Shown one piece after another: positions 7,492-15,539 of a stretch of 21,493 bases of DNA. Every line of letters starts with the position of its first letter. The stretch's first letter is position 1. The stretch is from CAYJAZ01 sp964369185 (lineage in GTDB: Bacteria; Desulfobacterota; Desulfovibrionia; Desulfovibrionales; Desulfovibrionaceae), in NCBI GenBank assembly GCA_964369185.1, contig CAYJEN010000030.1, positions 1-21,493 on the forward strand. Direction: 5' to 3'. The notes under the pieces were generated by a model. It searched no databases. It saw only the letters and a program-made list of their open reading frames with translations, and was not told where the DNA came from. Both the position numbers and the translations under genes were made by a program.

Positions 7492-8520
7492 ATGAAAATA
7501 GTAAATAAGTTTAGTTTGGAAGGAGCTGATAATCTCAGTCAAGACAAATTAATACAGTATAGAAAATTAATGTCGAAGTTGTATAAAGAAATTCAAGAAA
7601 AAAATAAATCGGGAAAATGCTTATTGTGCGATGAAGAAGTAGCTGGTTTCTGCAACTCTCACTCTCTTCCAAGGTTCGTTTTAGAAAAGATTTCAGAAAA
7701 TGGAATTGTTGAAACATCAACTTCGCCACTAGAGCTAAATTTTCTTCCAGATAAAAAAGGTGTTAAAATTGCAGGAACTTTTCATAATATCTGTCGAAAA
7801 TGTGATGGTGTTTTTTTTCAAAAATACGAAGCTCCAAATAACCTTTCGCAAGTAGGACTAAATGCAGAAGTTATAAACCTAATAGCATTAAAGTGCTTAT
7901 TGAGCCAATTATATAAAAAAAAGACTGCATCGGAATTTGGTAAATTTTTTCCTATGATGAATATGACTAGTGCGAGCCAATTTGATATTTCTGAAATTAG
8001 CAATGACATAAAAAAAATAAAAAGGAATTTACATAAAAACAATTTTACAGTTATTGTTGATGAATCTCTTGATTATGTTGTTCCAATAGCTATTCAAGAT
8101 AGTTTTGCTCTAGGAGTTGATTTAAAAGGAGAAACTATAAATAATCTGTACTCAACCTCTGAAAAATATAAAGTCATAAGTTTATATTTATCAATTTTTC
8201 CTTTGGGGAGTTCATCACGAATTATTGCATTCTACGAAAGCTCTAGTAAGCGCTATAGGCAATTTTCTAAACAGATGCGACAACTTTCACTCGAAGAAAG
8301 ACTAGCAGTAATTAATTATATTGCTTTTACCTATTCAGATTCTGTTTTTTTATCAGCGGAAGCAAGTGCAAGGATTAAGGAAGACAAAGAATTATGTTAT
8401 GCTATTGGCACATTAGGCAGGAATCCGTTTGATGTTTCTGAAGAAAATTATAAAGCTACATTTTCTCTCAATGAAGCATTTAAATGTAAAAATCTTTTAA
8501 GCAAAGAATTTGCCAAATGA
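7492..8520 (+). CDS. Treble-clef (HNH-like) zinc protein, unknown function
   Basis: The N-terminal third has a zinc-finger-like nuclease pattern: CLLC at 43-46, SHSLPRF at 56-62, a turn through ...ISENG, and ICRKCD at 100-105 followed by FFQKYE. The order CxxC - SHxxP - CxxC-D - F-E is seen in HNH-like families where the usual HH/DH of the motif is replaced by SH, so the fold is likely treble-clef and a nuclease role plausible. The remaining 230 residues are helical with no motif I recognise. The ATG at 7492 has only a weak ribosome site (GAGAATG). It stands alone in the + direction between a 276-base gap and a decayed stretch. Possibly a stand-alone defence effector; the function is not established. 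Confidence 0.55.
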   Translation: MKIVNKFSLEGADNLSQDKLIQYRKLMSKLYKEIQEKNKSGKCLLCDEEVAGFCNSHSLPRFVLEKISENGIVETSTSPLELNFLPDKKGVKIAGTFHNICRKCDGVFFQKYEAPNNLSQVGLNAEVINLIALKCLLSQLYKKKTASEFGKFFPMMNMTSASQFDISEISNDIKKIKRNLHKNNFTVIVDESLDYVVPIAIQDSFALGVDLKGETINNLYSTSEKYKVISLYLSIFPLGSSSRIIAFYESSSKRYRQFSKQMRQLSLEERLAVINYIAFTYSDSVFLSAEASARIKEDKELCYAIGTLGRNPFDVSEENYKATFSLNEAFKCKNLLSKEFAK

Positions 8521-8822
8521 ACTGAATTGGTTTTTAAACTTTGTGAAAACTGATCCTGCAACAAGAATAGAAAGTGTTTTAAGAGTTTTTTTCTTGTGTC
8601 GTATAGGGAATAATGGGAGCTATTGCGGAGGAGTTTCTCAAAGGTTAAGTGCTTACTATAATAAATGATTTTCAATGTTGGATGAAAATAGTATTAAGAT
8701 AGCTGTGAGCATTTTAGAAGAAGAAACCAGCACTGATTAGTCTTTGAGAGATAAATACGTCAGAGATGTTTTAAAACTTATCTCTTCAGGTATTCCACAG
8801 ATAGCTGTCAACCTCTTTTAAA
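8510..8822 (+). pseudogene. Decayed open frame with two in-frame stops
   Basis: One frame reads through 8510-8822 as protein-like sequence broken only by TGA at 8666 and TAG at about 8738. Pieces such as NFVKTDPATRIESVLRVFF, NGSYCGGVSQRLSAYYN, SIKIAVSILEEE and DKYVRDVLKLISSG look like real helices rather than random AT-rich translation. It overlaps the last codons of the gene at 7492-8520 in another frame, so it could be a separate small gene or the remnant of a partner of that gene. The rest of the 8521-9286 gap holds no other gene that I can support; it ends with a terminator and the promoter region of the restriction system. Confidence 0.35.
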
Positions 8823-9090
8823 ATACTTAATTCAGTATCCAAAAACATAGTGAATGCATTTACAACAAATGAATTCAAAGAGCTTACCATAGGTTTTAAC
8901 TAGAAAAATTGGATGGCGCTATAATCAAGGAAGGTGTGAAATATGGTTATGAATTATAGTAGTTCAGACTTAATCGTACACTTTTGTTTTTTGAGCTGTT
9001 CTGTAGAGCTAGGTACTTTACGCTGATGATTTTTGCCCTAAAAGTTGAATCTAAAAAGTTACTATCTATAATCCGATAAATTCAAAATAA

Positions 9091-9130
9091 AAACTCCGAT
9101 ATCTCTTCAAGACAATATCGGAGTTTTTTT
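9091..9130. terminator. Rho-independent terminator
   Basis: A perfect 12-bp stem, AAACTCCGATAT at 9091-9102 with ATATCGGAGTTT at 9115-9126, surrounds a 12-base loop and ends in a run of seven T on the + strand, with A-rich sequence before the left arm. It can therefore stop transcription from the left and less strongly from the right. It insulates the restriction-modification genes from those upstream. Confidence 0.85.
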
Positions 9131-9220
9131 GTGCAAGGAGGTTTATTTGGATAGTTGTGAACTCTGTTAAATGAGTAAAGATTCTGGTTATAGTCAAGTT
9201 AGCAAATGTTTATACTGTTG

Positions 9221-9243
9221 CTTATAGTCCGTTGTTCTATATG
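9221..9243 (+). promoter_or_regulatory. C-box-like operator upstream of the controller gene
   Basis: CTTATAGTCCGTTGTTCTAT at 9221-9240, continuing ATG, resembles the C-protein operator of Type II systems: a TATAGTC half-site, a CCGT centre and a degenerate second half. A further GGTTATAGTC half-site lies at 9187-9196. The boxes are about 45 and 90 bases before the C gene, the place where C proteins switch on the C-R operon at low level and repress it at high level. The match is by eye against the known C-box pattern. Confidence 0.55.
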
Positions 9244-9286
9244 CTGAAAGTAGATAGTTTAATATTAATTCTGAAGGTGGAGAATA

Positions 9287-9505
9287 ATGATTACAGAAAA
9301 AATTGGTTTAAGGATAAGAGAGCTACGTAAACGGACTGGTTTAAGTCAGGAGAAGTTTGCCTTGAAAATTAGTATGGATAGAACATATTTTGCTAGTGTT
9401 GAACATGGAAAGCGCAATGTTTCTGTTATAAATCTTGAAAAAATAGCTAAAGGGTTAAATGTTTCATTATCTGAACTTTTCAAAGAGATTGATGAGGAGG
9501 AGTAA
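9287..9505 (+). CDS. Restriction-modification controller protein (C protein)
   Basis: At 72 residues this is a typical C-protein size, a single HTH domain: IGLRIRELRKRTGLSQEKFA, then SMDRTYFASVEHGKRNVSV and the conserved end LEKIAKGLNVSLSELFKE. The DRTYxxxxExGKRN recognition helix and flank are characteristic of controllers such as those of AhdI and PvuII. It dimerizes on C-boxes and times expression of the endonuclease behind that of the methyltransferase when the system enters a new host. The ATG is preceded by AAGGTGG about 8 bases upstream. Its TAA overlaps by one base the ATG of the endonuclease gene (TAATG), and the GAGGAGG at its end is the ribosome site of that gene, so C and R are translationally coupled. 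Confidence 0.9.
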   Translation: MITEKIGLRIRELRKRTGLSQEKFALKISMDRTYFASVEHGKRNVSVINLEKIAKGLNVSLSELFKEIDEEE

Positions 9506-10635
9506 TGGCAGATATAAAAACTCACTTGAGAGAACTTAGTGTAGCAGTAGCTATTGGATGTAAACAGCGTAATATTTCTGTATTGCCGGCATATAGTCCT
9601 CAGGGGTTCGTAAGTATGGTGCAAATGATGGTTTTGGGAGATCTGAACTCAGCAAATAATATATTACAATTGCCATCGTTTGATAGAGAGCATAATGAGA
9701 TTATACGTAATGGAATAGCATTAGGTGAGGAGATTTATAGACGGTTGAAAGTTTCTAATGATAGTGATATTTATTGGCTTGGAAATCAGGTGTTTCGTGC
9801 TCCAATTGATTTAGAAGTAGGAACTTATCACTTTTCATTGAAAGAGGATAGTTTTATTCTTGAAAATATGGGATTATATAAACTCCTTTCATTGCTAACT
9901 GGCAAGCAATATAATAGAGGCTTACATATTTTTGAAGAATTTTCTCCTCAGGAATATATCTCCTGGTTTTATTATACTTGGCAAAAACTACTTGCTTGCA
10001 AAGACTGGTGCAAAGTTTTTCCAAATTATACTTCATCTTTTAGAGTTGAAAACGGCCAAGTTTTATTTAATTTTAATAATGAAATTATGATAAATATTCC
10101 TGTGACAATCGAAACTCCACATGAATTTATGAGCTTAACAAACTCTAAGATAAGGGAAAAAGTTTTTTCAAAGTGGATTTCTGACTTTTTGGAAACTGAC
10201 AATCGATATATTGAACATAAGAGGCTTTGTTCAGAAACGGCTGGTTATAATCTGTGCAACTTCATAAGGATGAATCTAGCATTTGATAACTTAGGACGAT
10301 TGCTTCAACTGAGAAATTTTGAATACTACTACGCCAAGTCAACAGGTAATGAATTGAAAATTCTAAAAGTCCCTAGCTATCATACTCTTGGAAGAGAAAT
10401 AATTTTTGAAAGTGTTCAGTATTCTGTCCCAAAGTCCCAGCTGAACCTTATAACAACACTCAAAAATCAAATAACAGGAAAAAGTTTTATTATTAGAAAT
10501 GAATGTCGTTTTAGTCATGGCCAATTTAATGGAACACCAGAAGCAAAAATGTATTATGACCGTGGCAGTGATTTATCTATAATCTATACTGAGTTACGTG
10601 ATGATGATGCACAGAGGCAATTAACTCCATTTTAA
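9505..10635 (+). CDS. Type II restriction endonuclease, putative
   Basis: The 376-residue protein is called from context: it is coupled to a C protein upstream and lies 3 bases from a convergent cytosine methyltransferase, the standard C-R/M layout. Within it, a stretch near residues 92-118 (IYWLGNQVFRAPIDLEVGTY, then HFSLKEDSFILENMGL) resembles a PD-(D/E)xK core in which PID supplies the metal-binding Asp and SLK takes the place of (D/E)xK, as in several Type II enzymes. The C-terminal half has more conserved-looking His/Arg patches (EHKRLCSETAGYNLCN, RFSHGQFNGTPEAKMY). I do not recognise a named isoschizomer, and the recognition sequence cannot be read from the protein. The start is fixed by the TAATG overlap and the GAGGAGG before it. 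Confidence 0.72.
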   Translation: MADIKTHLRELSVAVAIGCKQRNISVLPAYSPQGFVSMVQMMVLGDLNSANNILQLPSFDREHNEIIRNGIALGEEIYRRLKVSNDSDIYWLGNQVFRAPIDLEVGTYHFSLKEDSFILENMGLYKLLSLLTGKQYNRGLHIFEEFSPQEYISWFYYTWQKLLACKDWCKVFPNYTSSFRVENGQVLFNFNNEIMINIPVTIETPHEFMSLTNSKIREKVFSKWISDFLETDNRYIEHKRLCSETAGYNLCNFIRMNLAFDNLGRLLQLRNFEYYYAKSTGNELKILKVPSYHTLGREIIFESVQYSVPKSQLNLITTLKNQITGKSFIIRNECRFSHGQFNGTPEAKMYYDRGSDLSIIYTELRDDDAQRQLTPF

Positions 10636-10638
10636 TTT

Positions 10639-11910
10639 TTATAAGAAGTATTTTTCCCATTTATCTTCTAGATTTTTTGCAATATGAAAAGCTAGTAAAG
10701 GGGGAACCGCATTTCCAATTAATTTATAGGCAGCAGATGCAGAAAGGCTATTTCCTCTTTTTTTGTCTGAAAATACAAAGTCATATTCATCAGGAAATGT
10801 TTGAATTCTTGCACACTCTCTTACAGTTAAGCGGCGCTCTAATAGCCCTTGTCTGAGTTCAGTAGTATTTTTTCCTCCGTGCTCTACACTTAATCTACGA
10901 TATTCTATATTTCCATGGTGTTCAGCTCTGATTGTTGGCGCAATCTTATTTAAATTAACTTCTGTTTGCCCTTGGCATTTTTTACCCATAAATTTTGCTT
11001 TTGAATAGCTTTGCTGTGCTAAGTCATTGGATTCGTATGGCTCTTTTAGTTCGATAAAACAATCTTTACTTACTAAATGAGGGAGAAGATTAGTGGGGGT
11101 TTCAAATAAAGTAGCGGGTGTATAGCTATGAGTTCTAGGTGGAAATGGAGTGTAGTCTTCGGAAAGGAGTTTTTTTGAAAGTTCTTCTATTGCTCTTGCT
11201 TTAAGAGCTGATTTTCTAAACCCAAAAAAGAAAACACGTTCTCGTGACTGTGGAATGCCATAATCAGCAGCATGCAGCACTTTTCCTTCCACAATAAGGT
11301 AGCCACCATCTGCAGTTGTACGAAAATCATTTTCGATAACTTGTTTAACATCAGATAAGCTAACAAGACCTTTGACATTTTCAGCTACAAAAACTTTAGG
11401 TTTTGTAATTGAGACAATTTCTTTTAGCCACATATATAGCTGTCCTCTATTCTCTACGGATGCAGCATCGTTCTCTATTTTTTTTCCTTCGTGGCTTTTG
11501 TGAGAATTAAATCCCTTTCTTTTTCCTGCGATGGAGAAATCTTGGCAAGGAAAGCCTCCTGTTACAATATCAACAGTATTTTCTATGGGTAGAATATTAT
11601 TTTGAGTATGATGATTTTTTACTATGTCTACAATGCTTTCTAAATGGTAAACTGAGGGAGAAACTTCTTTTTTTGAAAAAAAATTTACCCATGCAGTTCT
11701 TGCATCTTTATTAATGTCATTTGCAAAAACAGTGTTAAACTTTGTTTTAGGTAGTAATACCCAGTTAGAATCAAGAGTGTCTTGAACTTTCCAGTGCTTG
11801 TTGAGGGTAAAGTTCATAGATTTTTTGAGGATTTTGAAGTTACCTTCAAAACCTAAATCCATACCACCACAGCCAGAAAAAAGTGAAAGAACATTTAATT
11901 TAGTATACAC
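10639..11910 (-). CDS. DNA (cytosine-5-)-methyltransferase
   Basis: All main C5-methyltransferase motifs are present: I (LFSGCGGMDLGFE) for S-adenosylmethionine, IV (GGFPCQDFS) with the catalytic Cys of PCQ, VI (ENVKGL), VIII (QSRERVFFFG), IX (RRLTVRECARIQTFPDEY) and X (LIGNAVPPLLAFHIA). A target-recognition region lies between VIII and IX, and an insertion of about 40 residues separates motif I from the NDI of motif II. The chosen start is GTG at 11910 (MYTKLNVLSLF), with AGAGG 5-6 bases before it; the frame runs to a TTG at 11979, but the extra 23 residues are hydrophobic and lack a ribosome site. It protects host DNA from the convergent endonuclease. It also lies downstream of the DUF2290 gene in the same direction after a 183-base AT-rich gap. 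Confidence 0.93.
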   Translation of the reverse strand: MYTKLNVLSLFSGCGGMDLGFEGNFKILKKSMNFTLNKHWKVQDTLDSNWVLLPKTKFNTVFANDINKDARTAWVNFFSKKEVSPSVYHLESIVDIVKNHHTQNNILPIENTVDIVTGGFPCQDFSIAGKRKGFNSHKSHEGKKIENDAASVENRGQLYMWLKEIVSITKPKVFVAENVKGLVSLSDVKQVIENDFRTTADGGYLIVEGKVLHAADYGIPQSRERVFFFGFRKSALKARAIEELSKKLLSEDYTPFPPRTHSYTPATLFETPTNLLPHLVSKDCFIELKEPYESNDLAQQSYSKAKFMGKKCQGQTEVNLNKIAPTIRAEHHGNIEYRRLSVEHGGKNTTELRQGLLERRLTVRECARIQTFPDEYDFVFSDKKRGNSLSASAAYKLIGNAVPPLLAFHIAKNLEDKWEKYFL

Positions 11911-12093
11911 ATGAAACCTCTTCAGCGTAATATTTAATGTCACCAATATTGCAAATAAGCTCTTTACAAGTGCGTTCAAGTATATTAATTTATTAGTTCA
12001 CTTGTAGATAGGTCTGCTAATAAAATGGTGTTTTTTAGCAATTATATTTAAAATAAGTATTTTTTATATACTTTTTTTAGTTGTATTAGCAAT

Positions 12094-12750
12094 TTAATTG
12101 TCAATATGAATATGAATGAATTTTTTCTCCATTTCAGTAATAGTATGAGAAAACTTTTTTTTAAGAGAAAAATTTAATAAGTGATGTTCATATGCTGTAT
12201 AGTAAAAATTTCTCAAGATAAAATCAATAAATTGATTAGGCATTATAGGCGAACATACTGGTACTCTACAATTTTTATACTGTCCCAATGTCAAATGTGA
12301 TTTTGGGTGTTTTATATCTTTAACAACTTCTTCTCTACAGTCAAAATCAAATCTTATGGGAAACGGTACTATATTTTTTGATATCACGTCTGCATATATC
12401 TCATCTAGAATATAAATTTCTGGGTTGTTCTGAAATTCTTCCAAATTTGGTGAGGGAAAAAATGCAAGTCGATGCTGCTCAAGTTCTTTCCCTGTAAATT
12501 TATACATCATTTGTATAAATGCACCATCAAGCATTTTTAGATTATAAGCTTTTTCCTTTTCTATTTCACTGTATAACTCATGATAAGATATGTTTTTTAA
12601 TAAAAAACTAATGTTATTTAGTGAAGAAAAAGCAACGCATAGCTTATCAGAGGAAATTGTAGGAAAGTTTTGATGTTCACATAAACTCAATCCTACGAGT
12701 TTTTCTGTTATTTCAAGTATTTGCTTGTATATTATCAGTTGGATATCCAT
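12094..12750 (-). CDS. DUF2290-like protein of a helicase-DUF2290 defence pair
   Basis: The 218-residue protein has the central FPIRFDFD, then HPKSHLTLGQYKNCRVPVCSP and a C-terminal FIDFILRNFYY, a pattern that fits DUF2290, whose members carry a conserved aromatic FD segment and an HPxxHL motif. It starts 2 bases after the stop of the UvrD-like helicase, with no ribosome site of its own, so the two are made together. A helicase-plus-DUF2290 pair is an anti-phage system known from P4-like satellite hotspots; the task of the DUF2290 partner is not known. A weak hairpin with AAGTAT/ATACTT arms follows at about 12049-12066 and might end the transcript. The family call is from memory of motifs and needs a profile search. 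Confidence 0.65.
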   Translation of the reverse strand: MDIQLIIYKQILEITEKLVGLSLCEHQNFPTISSDKLCVAFSSLNNISFLLKNISYHELYSEIEKEKAYNLKMLDGAFIQMMYKFTGKELEQHRLAFFPSPNLEEFQNNPEIYILDEIYADVISKNIVPFPIRFDFDCREEVVKDIKHPKSHLTLGQYKNCRVPVCSPIMPNQFIDFILRNFYYTAYEHHLLNFSLKKKFSHTITEMEKKFIHIHIDN

Positions 12751-12752
12751 GT

Positions 12753-14903
12753 TTATTCACTATCAAATAGAAATTTTTTGAGTTTTTCTTTAGTATCAAA
12801 ATCAATGTCTTCTGCATTAAGTTCTCCTGTTTCGAGCCTTTTTATAACTAGAGCAAAGTCATTATTTGACCTTTCTATATTTCGTCTTTCTGCTTCGGTC
12901 ATATCTCTGTTTGTAGTTGCGATTAATTTTCGTTCGTCTGGTGTTGGGTAGCGAAAATCAAGAGCAAAGTTATTCTCTTTAACTTGTTCATATTCTTTAA
13001 TTAGACTTTCCATATCTTTGCCATATCCTAATACCCTGACCCAACCTTTACTCCTTGTAATAGCTGTAAAGAGTCTATTCCGCAGAGTAGCAAGGTTCCA
13101 GGTAGCATCATAACAATCTTGAGCATTAACTATATACACCATACCAGCTTCATTACCTTTTGCTCTGTATATTCCCGTAAAAGTAACTGAATCTTCATCT
13201 GTAAATGTATCAGGAGATGTATCTACACCAGCTAAAATTGAGTTGATTTTTGAAGCAAAAAGTCCTCTTCGAGTATATCCTAATACCTTCTTAGTCGTAA
13301 ATGGATCTGTATTTATAACAATAATATCATCATTTCTTAGGTCATCTTCTTCTATATTTTTTTTTATTTCTTCGATAAGCCAATTGTCTTGATCTTTTTG
13401 ATTCTCGAAACATTTGAAAATAATTAAATCGTCTATAGGTGAGAGATTTTCCAAAAAAGTTGGACTACTGGCATCTGTTCGTACAAGTGTTACTTGGCTA
13501 TTATCCTCAATTACACCGTATTTGTTTTCATAACCGACATCAGTCCAAAGGTTTTTATTTTCAAACATTTGAACAAGCCCTGTTGACATGCCTTTCTTCG
13601 GTTCTTTATAAATACCAAATCCTAATGCATGAGCAGTAGATAGAACTGGGCGAGAATTTCTATAACATTTTTCCAAAATTATATCTTGATTTGGATTTTC
13701 TGTCCCCCTTAAAGAGAAAGTAACAACTGGTTGTCCATTCGTTTTTTTTCCAAATATCTCTTCAGGAGATGGTAAAGATTGGGAATTTAAGTTTTGTAAT
13801 TCATCATATGCGTACACAAGACGTTTTGGTTGTTTTAGAAGTTGGTAACATATTTGTAAAAAATACGGAGAAAAATCTTGTGCTTCATCAATGAGAATAG
13901 CATCATAAATTTGATATGAGGAGTTTATATCTTTAATCGCTTTTTTACAACTATGTGAAAAGGCATCCATTGCACCAAATTTTTTCTTTGCTTGAGCAAA
14001 ATCATAATATTCAACATTATTTTTTTGACAAAATGTGTAATAGATACCATTTTTGTCACCGCCTCCGGCAGATCCCCAAGCATGGATAATGTGTATATTA
14101 TCCCAGTTAGGTTCTTGTACTGATTGCTCAATTACAAATGTGTTTATTAACCTTTTAAATTGTCCTTTAAGTGAACGAGTGTTGAATGTTACGGCAATTT
14201 TCCAATCAGGGTGCTGTATATGAAGGTATGCCGCCTTTAAAGCTAAAACAATAGTTTTACCTGAACCTGCAAGTCCACGTATTCTTTGCACTCCTTCAAC
14301 TGTCTCTATAACTGCTTTACCTTGCTGGTTATCTAAATTTGCAATAGAATCTTCAAGTCTTTGAAGTTTAAATCCTCTAGAATCTTCTTTTTTAATTTCT
14401 CGTTTTTTTTGTCCTTTGCGAATTGAAGAAATAGATTGAATAACAGAAACTAATTTTTCATAATATTCATAGTTTTGCCATTCATCGATATTTGTGATAA
14501 TCTCTGATAAATTAGACCCATTCGAAATTAAATATTCTTCATTGCTAGGTAAATCATGATTAGGCACAGCAGGTGCAAAAGTTACTGGAGTAATGTTTAT
14601 CTGTAGATTTCTTTTTTTAGTTAAGTGTTTAGAGGCAGTTAGTTTCGCACTTAACTTGTTATATATATTATCTTGTTCCTCTTCAAAATTTGATAGTTTT
14701 TTACTTTCAATAAGAGAGAACGCAACTAATCCCTTTTCTTGACTAACCCATATAGCATCTATAGGGAAACTCCCCTCTGAAGTGCCTATAATTGGATAAG
14801 CAATATATAATACACCATTATACTTTGGATTTTTCGTAAAAAAATCAATCAATTGTCTTGAAGATGCAGGTTTATTAGTTGTACCTTTGATAATTTCAAC
14901 CAT
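12753..14903 (-). CDS. UvrD/SF1-like helicase of the helicase-DUF2290 pair
   Basis: The 716-residue protein has a Walker A loop GLAGSGKT at 210-217, a Walker B DEAQD at 339-343, a ceramic-like motif III (VYAYDELQNL), the Q-LRGTENPNQD...CYRNS motif IV segment and motif VI ITRSKGWVRV near 630, which place it in the UvrD/Rep type of SF1 helicases. The first 70 residues (FPIDAIWVSQEKGLVAFSLI) look like an NERD/PD-(D/E)xK-related domain, but the usual ExK is not intact, so it is probably not catalytic. It would use ATP to move on DNA and may sense or process phage or recombining DNA. It begins 27 bases after the small gene upstream and is 2 bases from the DUF2290 gene. The ribosome site is weak (ATGGGATA). 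Confidence 0.85.
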   Translation of the reverse strand: MVEIIKGTTNKPASSRQLIDFFTKNPKYNGVLYIAYPIIGTSEGSFPIDAIWVSQEKGLVAFSLIESKKLSNFEEEQDNIYNKLSAKLTASKHLTKKRNLQINITPVTFAPAVPNHDLPSNEEYLISNGSNLSEIITNIDEWQNYEYYEKLVSVIQSISSIRKGQKKREIKKEDSRGFKLQRLEDSIANLDNQQGKAVIETVEGVQRIRGLAGSGKTIVLALKAAYLHIQHPDWKIAVTFNTRSLKGQFKRLINTFVIEQSVQEPNWDNIHIIHAWGSAGGGDKNGIYYTFCQKNNVEYYDFAQAKKKFGAMDAFSHSCKKAIKDINSSYQIYDAILIDEAQDFSPYFLQICYQLLKQPKRLVYAYDELQNLNSQSLPSPEEIFGKKTNGQPVVTFSLRGTENPNQDIILEKCYRNSRPVLSTAHALGFGIYKEPKKGMSTGLVQMFENKNLWTDVGYENKYGVIEDNSQVTLVRTDASSPTFLENLSPIDDLIIFKCFENQKDQDNWLIEEIKKNIEEDDLRNDDIIVINTDPFTTKKVLGYTRRGLFASKINSILAGVDTSPDTFTDEDSVTFTGIYRAKGNEAGMVYIVNAQDCYDATWNLATLRNRLFTAITRSKGWVRVLGYGKDMESLIKEYEQVKENNFALDFRYPTPDERKLIATTNRDMTEAERRNIERSNNDFALVIKRLETGELNAEDIDFDTKEKLKKFLFDSE

Positions 14904-14930
14904 AAAAGTATCCCATAATATTTATTCTGT

Positions 14931-15368
14931 TTACCTTTTAAATGGCAACAAGTTTATTTTGCCTTCTTCTATATTACAAACCATTGATGATACGACATGT
15001 TCGCTTTCAAATTGAATATTCGGCAAAAGCTTTTCATCAGAGTCAAAAATTGGACTAATATCTAATTGATAAAAAAGCGAGTTTTCATAATCAAATTTAA
15101 TATAATTATATCCTAGTACACGATCTTCGGCATTCAATGTAAAATCGTATTCCTCTAAGAGTGTAGAAAGTTCTTTGAGGTTAGAAAAAGTAATCTCTTC
15201 GCTTATTTCGTACTCTAATATACTTTCTAGCTCTCGTTTTATTTCTTTAATAATATACACAACGAAACACCTCTCAAATTTTTCCTTTAAACTCTTTTCC
15301 AACAAAAATCTAATATATCTGTATTTAGTATAGAAATCAAGTAAATTAAGGTTCGTCTTTTTGGTCAA
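14931..15368 (-). CDS. Small hypothetical protein, first gene of the helicase operon
   Basis: I do not recognise this 145-residue protein. It is acidic overall, with an N-terminal helical part rich in basic residues (YRYIRFLLEKSLKEKF), an Ile/Glu-rich middle and a more beta-like C-terminus (LFYQLDISPIFDSDEKLLPN). No catalytic motif, zinc site or membrane segment is seen. The start is TTG at 15368, with AGGAAA 7-9 bases upstream; no in-frame ATG would give a better one. It lies 27 bases before the helicase in the same direction, so it is probably co-transcribed and could be a third member of the defence system or its regulator. The known helicase-DUF2290 pairs need only two genes, so its involvement is an inference. 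Confidence 0.55.
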   Translation of the reverse strand: MTKKTNLNLLDFYTKYRYIRFLLEKSLKEKFERCFVVYIIKEIKRELESILEYEISEEITFSNLKELSTLLEEYDFTLNAEDRVLGYNYIKFDYENSLFYQLDISPIFDSDEKLLPNIQFESEHVVSSMVCNIEEGKINLLPFKR

Positions 15369-15382
15369 AATTATTTCCTAAC

Positions 15383-15418
15383 ATAGTAAATATTTCTTTG
15401 TGATAATAGTAAATATTT
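15383..15418 (-). promoter_or_regulatory. 13-bp direct repeat in the promoter region of the helicase operon
   Basis: ATAGTAAATATTT occurs at 15383-15395 and again at 15406-15418, a 23-base period, just before the TTG start of the operon. On the minus strand this reads AAATATTTACTAT twice. A two-turn spacing of identical words next to a start suggests an operator or promoter elements. Confidence 0.4.
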
Positions 15419-15539
15419 GTTAAATTCTTTTATTAGTCAGCTTATTTATATTCCTGTTTCTTTGCATATTTCTAATCCTATTATTTCTCTCAATCTTCTA
15501 GTTACTAGGCATTGAAAAGTCAACTCTTTTTTAGACAGG

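Noticed and set aside
11911..11979. N-terminal extension of the methyltransferase from a TTG
   Set aside because: The 23 extra residues are hydrophobic, precede motif I by more than usual and lack a ribosome site; GTG at 11910 has AGAGG before it.
13439..13639. Plus-strand and alternative minus-strand small frames within the UvrD-like helicase
   Set aside because: They are frame shadows of a gene with good motifs on the minus strand.
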